64,000 bases of DNA from JBBIPA01 sp037443085 (lineage in GTDB: Bacteria; Chloroflexota; Dehalococcoidia; GIF9; UBA5629), in NCBI GenBank assembly GCA_037443085.1, contig JBBIPA010000006.1, positions 6,702-70,701 on the forward strand, in the 5' to 3' direction. Below, in pieces: positions 1-7,187 of the stretch (positions are counted from its first letter, which is position 1; each line of letters opens with the position of its first letter). The notes under the pieces were generated by a model. It ran no database searches and had not been told where the DNA came from. It worked only from the letters and a program-made list of their open reading frames with translations. Made by a program: the position numbers and the translations under genes.

Positions 1-2
1 CC

Positions 3-581
3 GGGGATAAAGGAATAGAAATGATTGGCAGCGAAACCGTTGACCTGGTTATCCTCGACCTGGGATTGCCTGATATGAGCGGCTTCGAGGTGTTGAAGCA
101 AATTCGTCTGTTTTCCAATATTCCGGTTATTATTCTCACGGTAATGTCAGATGAGTACAGCATCATAAAGGGCCTTGAGCTTGGAGCTGATGACTATCTG
201 GTTAAGCCAATCAGCCAGTTGGAGCTGCTGGCCAGGGTGAAAGCCCAGATACGCAGGCAAGCCGCTATCGTTCAATCCCCTCTTGTTTGTGGTACCCTGC
301 GTTTGGAGCCTTCTACCGCTCAGGTGCACCATGGCGATAGAGAAGTACATTTAACTCCTACGGAGTACCGGATTCTTCATTGCCTGATGAAACGTGCTGG
401 CAATCTGGTATCTAATCTGGATTTGATTGAGGAGGCCTGGAGCCATGACTCTCCTGGCGCCAACGAGGCTATTAAAGTACATGTCCGGCATCTGCGGGAG
501 AAGATAGAAGCAGACCCCAGCCGTCCCAAAATCATTATTACCAAATCCGGCATTGGGCATTATATGGCGAAAACCGAATAG
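3..581 (+). CDS. OmpR/PhoB-family response regulator, 5' end cut by window edge
   Basis: This is the C-terminal part of a two-component response regulator; the frame is open to base 3, so the true start lies outside the window. The receiver remnant contains the phospho-acceptor Asp in ILDLGLPD, the conserved Thr in IILTVMS and the Lys in YLVKPI, so the visible phosphorylation site is intact. It is followed by a linker and a winged-helix DNA-binding domain (about the last 95 residues; LTPTEYRILHCLMKRAGN and IKVHVRHLREKIE are typical). It would bind DNA as a phosphorylated dimer and regulate transcription. The cognate kinase is not visible. It lies 46 bases before the GlcG/HbpS-like gene on the same strand, so it could control the catabolic genes that follow, but that is inference. 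Confidence 0.93.
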   Translation, partial: GDKGIEMIGSETVDLVILDLGLPDMSGFEVLKQIRLFSNIPVIILTVMSDEYSIIKGLELGADDYLVKPISQLELLARVKAQIRRQAAIVQSPLVCGTLRLEPSTAQVHHGDREVHLTPTEYRILHCLMKRAGNLVSNLDLIEEAWSHDSPGANEAIKVHVRHLREKIEADPSRPKIIITKSGIGHYMAKTE

Positions 582-627
582 CGCAAGAGCAGATAACAAT
601 AATTAACATAACAGGAGGGATAACGTC

Positions 628-1125
628 GTGGCTCGTACTAAAGACCAATCAGTCCCCGAGGCGTGGAGGGCGGGAAAACTTCCCTACAGTGCTGGCATAA
701 CTCTGGCTGTGGCTAAAAAGATGCTGGAAGCTGCCGAGGCAGCAGCCAAAAAGCAGGGGTTAGCCATGGTTATGGCTATAGTGGATGCCGGTGGGCATTT
801 AGTAGCCGTTCATCGTATGGATAACTCCATGCTGGCGAGCATAAACATAGCGATGGATAAGGCATTTACTGCGGTGTATGGGAAATTGCCATCGCAAGCC
901 TGGCGCAACATTATTCAGGAGGGACACATACCGCCGCTGTTTATCCACGAGCACTGGGCACCGTTTCCCGGGGGTTTCCCCATGGTAAAGGAGGGGCAAA
1001 TGTGGGGTGGCGTTGGAACCAGTGGTGCTACTGCTTATGGCGATACCTCGGTTGCGAGGGCTGCCTTGCTGGCTGGTGGATTCAGCACCGGGGATGCCGA
1101 TGCCATTCTGGCTGAGCTGGATTAA
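628..1125 (+). CDS. GlcG/HbpS-family protein (DUF336)
   Basis: A 165-residue protein of the GlcG/HbpS family, small alpha/beta proteins found in glycolate, propanediol or haem-related loci; some bind haem or act as accessory proteins, and no enzymatic role is certain. The family pattern is clear: ITLAVAKKMLEAAEAAAKKQ, then MVMAIVDAGGHLVAVHRMD, then a C-terminal WGGVGTSGATAYGDTSVARA stretch. No signal peptide is present, so it is probably cytoplasmic. The start is GTG at 628, supported by an AGGAGG site about 11 bases upstream. It precedes the flavin enzyme gene by 58 bases in the same direction and probably belongs to that unit. The family assignment is good; its job here is unknown. Confidence 0.85.
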   Translation: MARTKDQSVPEAWRAGKLPYSAGITLAVAKKMLEAAEAAAKKQGLAMVMAIVDAGGHLVAVHRMDNSMLASINIAMDKAFTAVYGKLPSQAWRNIIQEGHIPPLFIHEHWAPFPGGFPMVKEGQMWGGVGTSGATAYGDTSVARAALLAGGFSTGDADAILAELD

Positions 1126-1183
1126 AGCTGTTTGCTGGCAACTGAAATGATGGCTAACCATTGAACTAAAGGAGGACGTATTC

Positions 1184-3133
1184 ATGACTACTATGTTTCC
1201 CAAACTGTGTGAGCCCGGTTTTATTGGTGGTGTGAGACTTAACAACCGCATGATTAAGGCACCCCAGCATACCGGGCTGCCTAATCCTGATGGCTCGGTA
1301 ACCGACAGAATGATTCGGTACTACAGGGATGTGGCCAGGGGCGGCGCTGGCATGGTCATCGTCGAATATGCCTATATCGATAACGATGCCAGCAGGGCAT
1401 CACCCTGTCAGCTCGGCATTTCCAGCATGGACCATATACCGGGACTATCGCTGCTGGCGCAAACCATACAGGCTAATGGGGTGAAAGCGGCCATTCAGAT
1501 ATCTCATGCCGGCCGGCAGAAGTTCACGCTTTCCCGTCCCATCAAGGCGCCGTCAACAGTGCCCTGGGAGGAAATCTATGCACAGGGTTGCCCTCCGCCC
1601 GACGTGCTCACCTTTGACGAGATACAGCAAATCGTGAAATCTTTTGGAGCAGCAGCCAAACGCGCTCAGGCGGCGGATTTCGATATGGTAGAGATACATG
1701 CCTGTCATGGCTATCTCATTTCAAACTTCTTCTCGCCGCGAACGAATAAACGTACCGACTGGTACGGTGGCTCGCTGGAGAACCGCATGCGGTTCTTGCT
1801 GGAAGTAATTGAGGAGATTATGTGCCAGGTAGGCCCGGCCTATCCAGTATGCGTGAGGGTGAGTGGCACTGACTATGAACCTGACGGTCATACCATCGCA
1901 GAGACGATAGAGCTTTGCCGGCGTCTGGAGAAGCTGGGTGTTGCTGTGATACACATGTCCGGTGGCAACCATCACCAGACTATCCATGAAGTTAGCCCCA
2001 TGGGGATGTCCTTAGCCCATAACGTCTGGGCAGCGGAAGCTGTGAAAAAGGAGGTTAACATCCCGGTTATTGCCTCAGGTTCCATCACCAGCCCGGCGCT
2101 GGCAGAAAAAATCCTGGAAGAGGGAAAGGGGGACTTCATCGGGTTGGGCAGGCCGCTGTGGGCAGACCCTGAATTTCCTAAAAAAGTCATGGAGGGCAGA
2201 GCCGAGGATATTCGCCCCTGTATACGTTGCAACGACGGCTGTCTCGCCAGGGGAGACCATCAGGCCAAGACAATCTCATGCTCGGTTAATGTTGCTGTGT
2301 GCCGGGAAGAAGAGTTCCAAATTGTAAAAACAGCGAGCCCTAAAAAAGTCGCTATTATCGGTGGCGGACCTGCCGGCATGGAGGCAGCCAGGGTATGCGC
2401 TTTGCGGGGTCACTATGTCACCCTGTACGAAAAGAGAAAGCTCGGTGGCGCTTTGCTTGAGGCTTCTGTTCCCGATTTCAAAGCTCCTGACCTGAAACCA
2501 CTTATTGACTATCTGAGCACGCAGATGAAGAAACTGAAAATTAAAGTGGTGCATCAGGAAGCAACACTACAGACTATTAAAGATGGTGGTTTCGATGCCG
2601 TTATTGTAGCTGCCGGAGCTGTTCCCACTATGCCCGAAGATGTCGCCGGCATTGACAGTCCGCGAGTGACCACGGCACTGCAGGTGCTCAATGGGAAGGC
2701 GAAGCTGGGGCAAAAAATAGCGGTTATCGGTGGCGGAGTGGTGGGCACGGAAGTAGGTTTATTCCTCGCTGAGCAGGGCAAAGAAATTGTGTTCGTGGAA
2801 ATGCTGGATACCTTCATGAATGGCATCACTTTCGATGAAAAGCTGGTATATGAGGAACGGTTCCAGGGACTGAAAATTACCATTCATACCGGAAAACGCC
2901 TGGAATGTGTAGGAGACAGAGATATTACTATTATCGACCGATATGGTGTGCGGAGCAAGATCGCGGTTGACACTGTGGTGACTGCCGCCGGTTTCAGACC
3001 TGAGAGAGGCCTCATCGATAGCTTGAAGAAAAAAACGAAGCTTCCTGTGTTTGAGGCGGGAGATTGCCTGAAACCACGTAAGATATTCGATGCCATACAC
3101 GATGGCCACCTGGTCGCCAAGCTGCTAGATTAA
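1184..3133 (+). CDS. OYE / 2,4-dienoyl-CoA reductase-like Fe-S flavoenzyme
   Basis: A 649-residue enzyme built like FadH and bile-acid/enoate reductases. An N-terminal old-yellow-enzyme TIM barrel (about 1-335) binds FMN; a Cys cluster follows (CIRCNDGC then ISC, about 343-365) for a 4Fe-4S centre; the C-terminal half holds two dinucleotide folds for FAD and NAD(P)H (VAIIGGGPAGMEAAR and IAVIGGGVVGTEVG). It would pass electrons from NAD(P)H through FAD and the cluster to FMN and reduce an activated C=C bond. The ATG at 1184 has an AAAGGAGG site just upstream. Its position among CoA-transferase and PreA-like genes suggests reduction of an unsaturated acyl-CoA or aromatic-derived intermediate. 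The substrate cannot be read from sequence. Confidence 0.92.
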   Translation: MTTMFPKLCEPGFIGGVRLNNRMIKAPQHTGLPNPDGSVTDRMIRYYRDVARGGAGMVIVEYAYIDNDASRASPCQLGISSMDHIPGLSLLAQTIQANGVKAAIQISHAGRQKFTLSRPIKAPSTVPWEEIYAQGCPPPDVLTFDEIQQIVKSFGAAAKRAQAADFDMVEIHACHGYLISNFFSPRTNKRTDWYGGSLENRMRFLLEVIEEIMCQVGPAYPVCVRVSGTDYEPDGHTIAETIELCRRLEKLGVAVIHMSGGNHHQTIHEVSPMGMSLAHNVWAAEAVKKEVNIPVIASGSITSPALAEKILEEGKGDFIGLGRPLWADPEFPKKVMEGRAEDIRPCIRCNDGCLARGDHQAKTISCSVNVAVCREEEFQIVKTASPKKVAIIGGGPAGMEAARVCALRGHYVTLYEKRKLGGALLEASVPDFKAPDLKPLIDYLSTQMKKLKIKVVHQEATLQTIKDGGFDAVIVAAGAVPTMPEDVAGIDSPRVTTALQVLNGKAKLGQKIAVIGGGVVGTEVGLFLAEQGKEIVFVEMLDTFMNGITFDEKLVYEERFQGLKITIHTGKRLECVGDRDITIIDRYGVRSKIAVDTVVTAAGFRPERGLIDSLKKKTKLPVFEAGDCLKPRKIFDAIHDGHLVAKLLD

Positions 3134-3297
3134 TTCTTGCGCAGCGCTTGCCTCGAAGCTGGCAGTACCGCGTTTAAGTTCCTGGAACGGGAACACGCTC
3201 TTCCTGCGCTTTTGTACTGAACGCGTGTTTGATTCTGGCGTTTATTTCTTTAACCAGGCAATTGTTGAATATTTACCATTCCTTAACCATGCAGAAT

Positions 3298-3303
3298 TAT
3301 AAT
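3298..3303 (+). promoter_or_regulatory. Putative -10 box for the small mutase-like / PreA-like pair
   Basis: A perfect TATAAT lies 72 bases before the small gene at 3375. The best -35-like hexamer, TTACCA at 3273-3278, is 19 bases upstream, which is longer than ideal. The remaining sequence from 3134 to 3297 has no gene I can support. Confidence 0.4.
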
Positions 3304-3374
3304 GAATATAACTGCGTGAACATGGCGCCATACTGTCAATTTGTTTCTCTGAGGTCATAATCAGGACAAGATGC

Positions 3375-3524
3375 ATGGAAGAGAGATTAAAAAGAGCGAT
3401 AGCAGATTGGGAAGAAGAATGCCAGAGAATCTACGCTCAGAAGGCGTTACCAGAAGAGTTTACCGATTCGGGTATACGGATGAAGCCGGTATATACCATT
3501 GAAGATATTAGAAAGGAGAGATAG
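3375..3524 (+). CDS. 49-residue peptide resembling the N-terminus of methylmalonyl-CoA mutase
   Basis: A complete small frame (ATG 3375 to TAG 3524) encodes 49 residues. It starts with a charged helix (EERLKRAIADWEEECQRIY) and ends with EEFTDSGIRMKPVYTIEDI, which closely resembles the segment just ahead of the barrel in large subunits of B12-dependent acyl-CoA mutases (family pattern: TDSGI, K, YTPED). No mutase barrel or B12 domain follows; the next gene starts one base after the stop. The gene may be a free-standing small protein translated together with the PreA-like gene, or the remnant of a lost mutase. The resemblance was made by eye. An overlapping frame from ATG 3371 shows no family pattern. 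Confidence 0.55.
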   Translation: MEERLKRAIADWEEECQRIYAQKALPEEFTDSGIRMKPVYTIEDIRKER

Positions 3525-3525
3525 A

Positions 3526-4833
3526 GTGCCTGACCTTAGCGTTAAAATTGCCGGAGTAAGTTTCAAAAATCCGATTATGATTGCTTCTCATGCTCCGTGT
3601 GGGCACTGGAGCAATTGGCCTTTGGAGAAGAACCCTCAGGAGATACAGATGAAGCTGTGGAGGAAGTACTACGAGGGTAATGTGGGGGCTATCGTGACCG
3701 GCACCATTTATTCTGGTGATGACGTGGGAGACCGGGGTGGCCAGCGATTCTGGGCAGCCAGCACAAAGGGCTTCGCTCAGCGCCAAGGCTTTATCTCGGC
3801 GGCGACGATACCCGATGCCCTGTGGGCGCGAAGAAATGGTATCGAGATGATTAAGCGAGCCAAGAAGGAGTTTACCGACACGCGAATCATCGCCAGCATC
3901 ATCGTCCCTGAAGTTAATTCCAAGATGTGGGGAGACCTTGCCCTGGAATGCCAGCAGGCTGGTGCCGATATGATCGAGTTAAATTTCGGCTCAGTGATGT
4001 TCATCGATACCGTGGCACTGGCGCGGGAGGGCATCGAACTTAAGGAAAATGTGCCGGCAGGGGTGGTGATGGGGGTAGTGCCCGAAGTGATGGCAGCTAT
4101 GGTCAAGGGCATTAAGAAAAAAACGCGTCTACCGGTGATGGTTAAAATCTCCTGCGAGATGTCATTTTTCCAGGCGCTGACCGCTTTCCCACTGCTCAAG
4201 GATGCCGGAGCTGATGCTTTGACATTGAATCACACATTCATGGCAGTGGTACCTCCTGATATCTACAACGGCGGCAAGACAGTTTTTCCCGGCATGAAAA
4301 CAACCACTTGGTGGAGCACCAATGGCCCCTGGCATCAGTTTGCCTCTTACCGAAACGTGGCTATGGCAGCTAAATATTACCCCGAAATAGAACCTATCGC
4401 TTGCGGCGGCATGGTTATTCCTGAACATTGTATCGAGATAATGATGCTGGGGGCCAAGGCGGTGGAACTCTCGGCAGGTATTTTCTGGAACGGGCTTAGC
4501 TATCCGGGCAAAGTTGTTAAATTCCTGGAAAAGTATATGAAAGAACAGGGGTACCAGCGTACATCCGATTTCATCGGCCTGGGGCAGAAGTACATTGTAG
4601 AGATGGAAGAATGCATGCAGGAGCTTAAATCGCAAATTGGCAAGCTGGTGGCGCAAATTGATTATGATAAATGCGTGGGGACAGAATCCTGCAAAATATG
4701 CCTGGATAACTGGTGCTGCGCTACTTCTGACGAGAATGGAAAGCCCAGGATAGACCCGGTGATGTGTAATTCCTGTAATCTCTGTGTCATCAGATGCCCG
4801 CATGGCGCTCGAAGCCTTAAATTGAGAAAATGA
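3526..4833 (+). CDS. PreA/dihydroorotate-dehydrogenase-like flavoprotein with C-terminal ferredoxin domain
   Basis: A 435-residue protein. The first ~360 residues form an FMN-type TIM barrel related to dihydroorotate and dihydropyrimidine dehydrogenases (VSFKNPIMIASHAPCG near the start, LPVMVKISCE mid-barrel, then IACGGMVIPEHCIE). The end carries Cys-rich ferredoxin-like motifs (CVGTESCKICLDNWCC and CNSCNLCVIRCPHGA) for one or two Fe-S clusters. It is likely a cytoplasmic oxidoreductase of an activated ring or acyl intermediate. I chose GTG 3526 because GAAAGGAGAG sits directly upstream at the end of the small gene and the protein then begins VPDLSVKIAGV, like its relatives. A TTG 27 bases earlier is in frame but has no ribosome site. 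The two genes are one base apart and surely co-transcribed. Confidence 0.85.
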   Translation: MPDLSVKIAGVSFKNPIMIASHAPCGHWSNWPLEKNPQEIQMKLWRKYYEGNVGAIVTGTIYSGDDVGDRGGQRFWAASTKGFAQRQGFISAATIPDALWARRNGIEMIKRAKKEFTDTRIIASIIVPEVNSKMWGDLALECQQAGADMIELNFGSVMFIDTVALAREGIELKENVPAGVVMGVVPEVMAAMVKGIKKKTRLPVMVKISCEMSFFQALTAFPLLKDAGADALTLNHTFMAVVPPDIYNGGKTVFPGMKTTTWWSTNGPWHQFASYRNVAMAAKYYPEIEPIACGGMVIPEHCIEIMMLGAKAVELSAGIFWNGLSYPGKVVKFLEKYMKEQGYQRTSDFIGLGQKYIVEMEECMQELKSQIGKLVAQIDYDKCVGTESCKICLDNWCCATSDENGKPRIDPVMCNSCNLCVIRCPHGARSLKLRK

Positions 4834-5133
4834 TGACTCATCTCTAATGTCGAGGATAGATAAAAGCTATGAATGCGGAAGATGGTAGTGGGAGCGCCTT
4901 CAAAAGGCAATAATTTTTGATATAATGAGAACGGCGATAGCCATTATTACAGTTATATGGTTATCCCGAGGGATGACGAGGTTCGCAGCGAGCGAAGCTC
5001 GGAGGCACTGATTCTCCAATAGATCACTGAAAACTAAGGAGGGGGTACGTTATGATTTGATAGGGAGAAGACTATGACCACAGGCTGCTTCTTTGCAGAC
5101 CGGGTAGCAGAGGCTTGAAGGAAGGAGTGGTAC
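4834..5133 (+). other. Gene-free 300-base stretch with long leader
   Basis: No protein gene is convincing here. After the promoter at 4921 there is a GC-rich patch (about 4966-5015) that can fold through CCGAG/CTCGG and TTCGC/GCGAA pairings and looks like the small dispersed GCGAGCGAAGC-type intergenic repeats of many bacterial genomes. A 14-codon frame from ATG 5074 ends at a TGA just before the ribosome site of 5134; it could be a leader peptide but has no other support. I tested for a T-box or other known riboswitch core and could not find one. Confidence 0.35.
4921..4926 (+). promoter_or_regulatory. Extended -10 promoter for the PhlG-like/SBP/CaiB unit
   Basis: TATAAT preceded by TGA gives an extended -10 (TGnTATAAT); the -35 region is weak. 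Transcription would start near 4933 and leave an unusually long leader of about 200 bases before the gene at 5134. Confidence 0.5.
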
Positions 5134-5718
5134 ATGGCTTTCTTTAAAGAATTCAGCTATATGAAGGATACCAAGGTAAGAATCATTGACAACGGCAAGA
5201 TAGAAATGACCTGCGTTGACGAGGTTAAGGGAGTAACCCCGCGGATGATGCTATGGTATTTCCTTAACCGGACTAAGGAGAGGTACCAGATGTGGCATCC
5301 CACCCACATCGATTTCCAGGTTCTGTCGCAGCCGATAGATGGCGGTGTCGGTTCCATTTACTACATTAAGGAGCAGATGGAGGGGGGACCCATGATTGAT
5401 ACTGTGGCGGAGGTCATTGAGGCAGACCTGGATGAGACCAAAGCTGTCTTGAGAGAGAAGTTTCGCCAGACTGAATTCCCACTGATGGTGTATCACAGGA
5501 TGGAGGTTATGCCCGGAGGCACCAGGATATTCAGCAACCTCACCCTTGGTTCTGACAACAAAAGACAAAACGCCCAGTTGCTAAAAAAGACGGGTATCAT
5601 GACGGAAAAGGGTTATAAAGTCGTGTTTACCCATGTTCAGGAAGAAGGCAAAAACTTTGAGAAGTTCCTGCCTAAATTATTCGAGGAAAATGCCGATGCC
5701 CGCTGGAAGGGCAAGTGA
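5134..5718 (+). CDS. DAPG hydrolase (PhlG)-like START-fold protein
   Basis: A 194-residue protein resembling the PhlG domain, a START-like fold that in PhlG cleaves a C-C bond of diacetylphloroglucinol at a zinc site. The segment MMLWYFLNRTKERYQMWHP followed by THIDFQV is the best match; the family uses His and Glu residues for zinc, and His residues are present at WHPTH and near VYHRMEV. No signal peptide is seen. The start is ATG 5134 with GAAGGAAGGAG upstream. It is 24 bases before the binding-protein gene on the same strand. A role in hydrolysing or binding a ring-derived or polyketide-like substrate of this cluster is plausible but unproven. Confidence 0.6.
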   Translation: MAFFKEFSYMKDTKVRIIDNGKIEMTCVDEVKGVTPRMMLWYFLNRTKERYQMWHPTHIDFQVLSQPIDGGVGSIYYIKEQMEGGPMIDTVAEVIEADLDETKAVLREKFRQTEFPLMVYHRMEVMPGGTRIFSNLTLGSDNKRQNAQLLKKTGIMTEKGYKVVFTHVQEEGKNFEKFLPKLFEENADARWKGK

Positions 5719-5742
5719 ATTAAAGAAGGAGTGAAAGATTTA

Positions 5743-7071
5743 GTGAAAAAGTATTTATTAATTCCGTTAGTAATCGCATTAGTAGTTGGACTGGTAGTGG
5801 GCGGCTGTGCTCAGCCAACTCCACAACAGGGGCCGAAAGAGATTCTCATCGGCTGCGCCATAGGATTAACTGGCCTGTACGGGTCTTTTGGTGAGCAGGG
5901 TGATTGGGGGCTGAAAGCCGCTGTTGCCGACCTCAATAAGCAAGGTGGGGTAAACGTAAAAGACCTGGGTCGGAAATTACCTGTCAAGGCCATCGTCCTT
6001 GACAACGAGAGCGACCCGGCAAAAACAGGAAGTCTTACTGAAGGCCTGATTTTGAGAGACAAGATAAACTTCATCGTCAGTCCCAACATGCCCCCCCATA
6101 TGCATGCCAGCGCAGCTAGAGTAGCCCAGCAGTATAAGATTCCTCATGTTACTGGAGTGGCTGTGTTAGAGCCCTGGCTTGCCCTGCGGAAAGGTGCGTC
6201 GCCGCCGTGGGAATATACCTGGGGCACAGCGTTTGCCATAGCCACGCCAGCTCCCGCTGGAGATTTTCGTGCCACACCGGGGTATACTACCTTTGACACC
6301 TGGTTCGCTGTGCTGGNNNNNNNNNNNNNNNNNNNNNNNNNNNNNNNNNNNNNNNNNNNNNCCACTGATGACCCTGATGGTAGAGGCTGGTATGCCGCCA
6401 TGGGTGACGCACTAACCAAAAAGGGAATACAGGTGGTAGGTCTGGACAAGAAACTGGGACTTTTCCCACCGGAAACTACGGACTATTCATCTATGGTAGG
6501 TGAGTGGAAGAGTGCTGGCTGTGACATACTATGGGGCAATTGCCCGGCGCCTCACTTTGGTACAATGTGGAAGCAAGCTCGAACAATAGGTTATAAACCC
6601 AAGCTGGCCTGGGTGGGAAGAGCACCACTCTACTACACTGATGTGCTTGCCTGGGGTGGAGACCTGCCGCTGGGTGTTGGTGTCGAGGTATTCTGGGATC
6701 CGTCAATCAAGAATTGCGTTGGTATCGGTGGCACGACGCCGAAATCGCTCTATGATAGATGGATGAAAGATAAGAAATATCCGCCGAACTTCGGCATAGC
6801 CTGGGGCTATAATCCAGTGCAGATCATAGCCGATGCCATCGAAAGAGCTGGCTCACTCGATGCAGAAAAAGTTAATAAAGCGCTTGCAGGGACCGACTTG
6901 ATGACGATGTTCCACCGGGTGAAGTATGACGAAAATCAGGTGAGCCGGATACCGTTCTTCTTCGCGCAGTGGTTCAAGACTGACAAGCCACATAAATGGG
7001 AACAGAGAATAATCTTTTCCAGGCACGACTTTCTACCGGCTACGGACAAGCTGGTTTTTCCTCTCCCCTAA
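5743..7071 (+). CDS. ABC transporter substrate-binding lipoprotein (Leu/Ile/Val-binding family)
   Basis: An extracytoplasmic type I binding protein of the branched-chain amino acid/urea/aromatic acid (Peripla_BP_6) family, about 442 residues. The N-terminus is a lipoprotein signal with lipobox VVGGC, then KEILIGCAIGLTGLYGSFGEQGDWG, the standard opening of the family. I chose GTG 5743 because GGAG at 5728-5731 is correctly spaced from it, whereas GTG 5731 overlaps that site. A run of N at 6317-6361 interrupts the gene; the frame is the same on both sides if its length is right. No permease or ATPase genes follow, so it depends on a transporter encoded elsewhere or binds for sensing. Its place beside CoA-transferase genes points to an organic acid ligand (inference). 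Confidence 0.88.
   Translation: MKKYLLIPLVIALVVGLVVGGCAQPTPQQGPKEILIGCAIGLTGLYGSFGEQGDWGLKAAVADLNKQGGVNVKDLGRKLPVKAIVLDNESDPAKTGSLTEGLILRDKINFIVSPNMPPHMHASAARVAQQYKIPHVTGVAVLEPWLALRKGASPPWEYTWGTAFAIATPAPAGDFRATPGYTTFDTWFAVLXXXXXXXXXXXXXXXXTDDPDGRGWYAAMGDALTKKGIQVVGLDKKLGLFPPETTDYSSMVGEWKSAGCDILWGNCPAPHFGTMWKQARTIGYKPKLAWVGRAPLYYTDVLAWGGDLPLGVGVEVFWDPSIKNCVGIGGTTPKSLYDRWMKDKKYPPNFGIAWGYNPVQIIADAIERAGSLDAEKVNKALAGTDLMTMFHRVKYDENQVSRIPFFFAQWFKTDKPHKWEQRIIFSRHDFLPATDKLVFPLP
6317..6361. other. Assembly gap (45 N)
   Basis: Run of 45 N inside the substrate-binding protein gene. Its length is a multiple of three and the reading frame continues, so the estimate is compatible with an intact gene. Confidence 0.99.
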
Positions 7072-7116
7072 CTACAAACGTGAGTGAGCGGCATGCTGCC
7101 CTGTAACCTCGGTCTC

Positions 7117-7157
7117 ATTATTCGTCAAGGCTAGCTGAGCTAGCCTTGACGAATAAT
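7117..7157. promoter_or_regulatory. 41-base perfect palindrome between SBP and CaiB genes
   Basis: Two 20-base arms (7117-7136 and 7138-7157) are exact reverse complements around one central G. It lies 45 bases after the binding-protein stop and 30 bases before the CaiB start. No U-run follows on either strand, so it is not a classic intrinsic terminator. It could be a processing/stabilising hairpin that separates the two messages, or a dimeric operator. Confidence 0.8.
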
Positions 7158-7187
7158 AAGCCATATTAAGCCTTTGGGGGTGTTTTT

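Noticed and set aside
799..1251. 150-codon reverse frame across the GlcG/HbpS-like gene
   Set aside because: It is antisense to a gene with clear family motifs and shows no motif or ribosome site.
3371..3502. Alternative frame from ATG 3371
   Set aside because: Basic, random-looking peptide; the overlapping frame from 3375 has a family-like motif.
5020..5133. T-box or other riboswitch in the long leader
   Set aside because: The conserved T-box core and specifier stem were not found; only generic hairpins.
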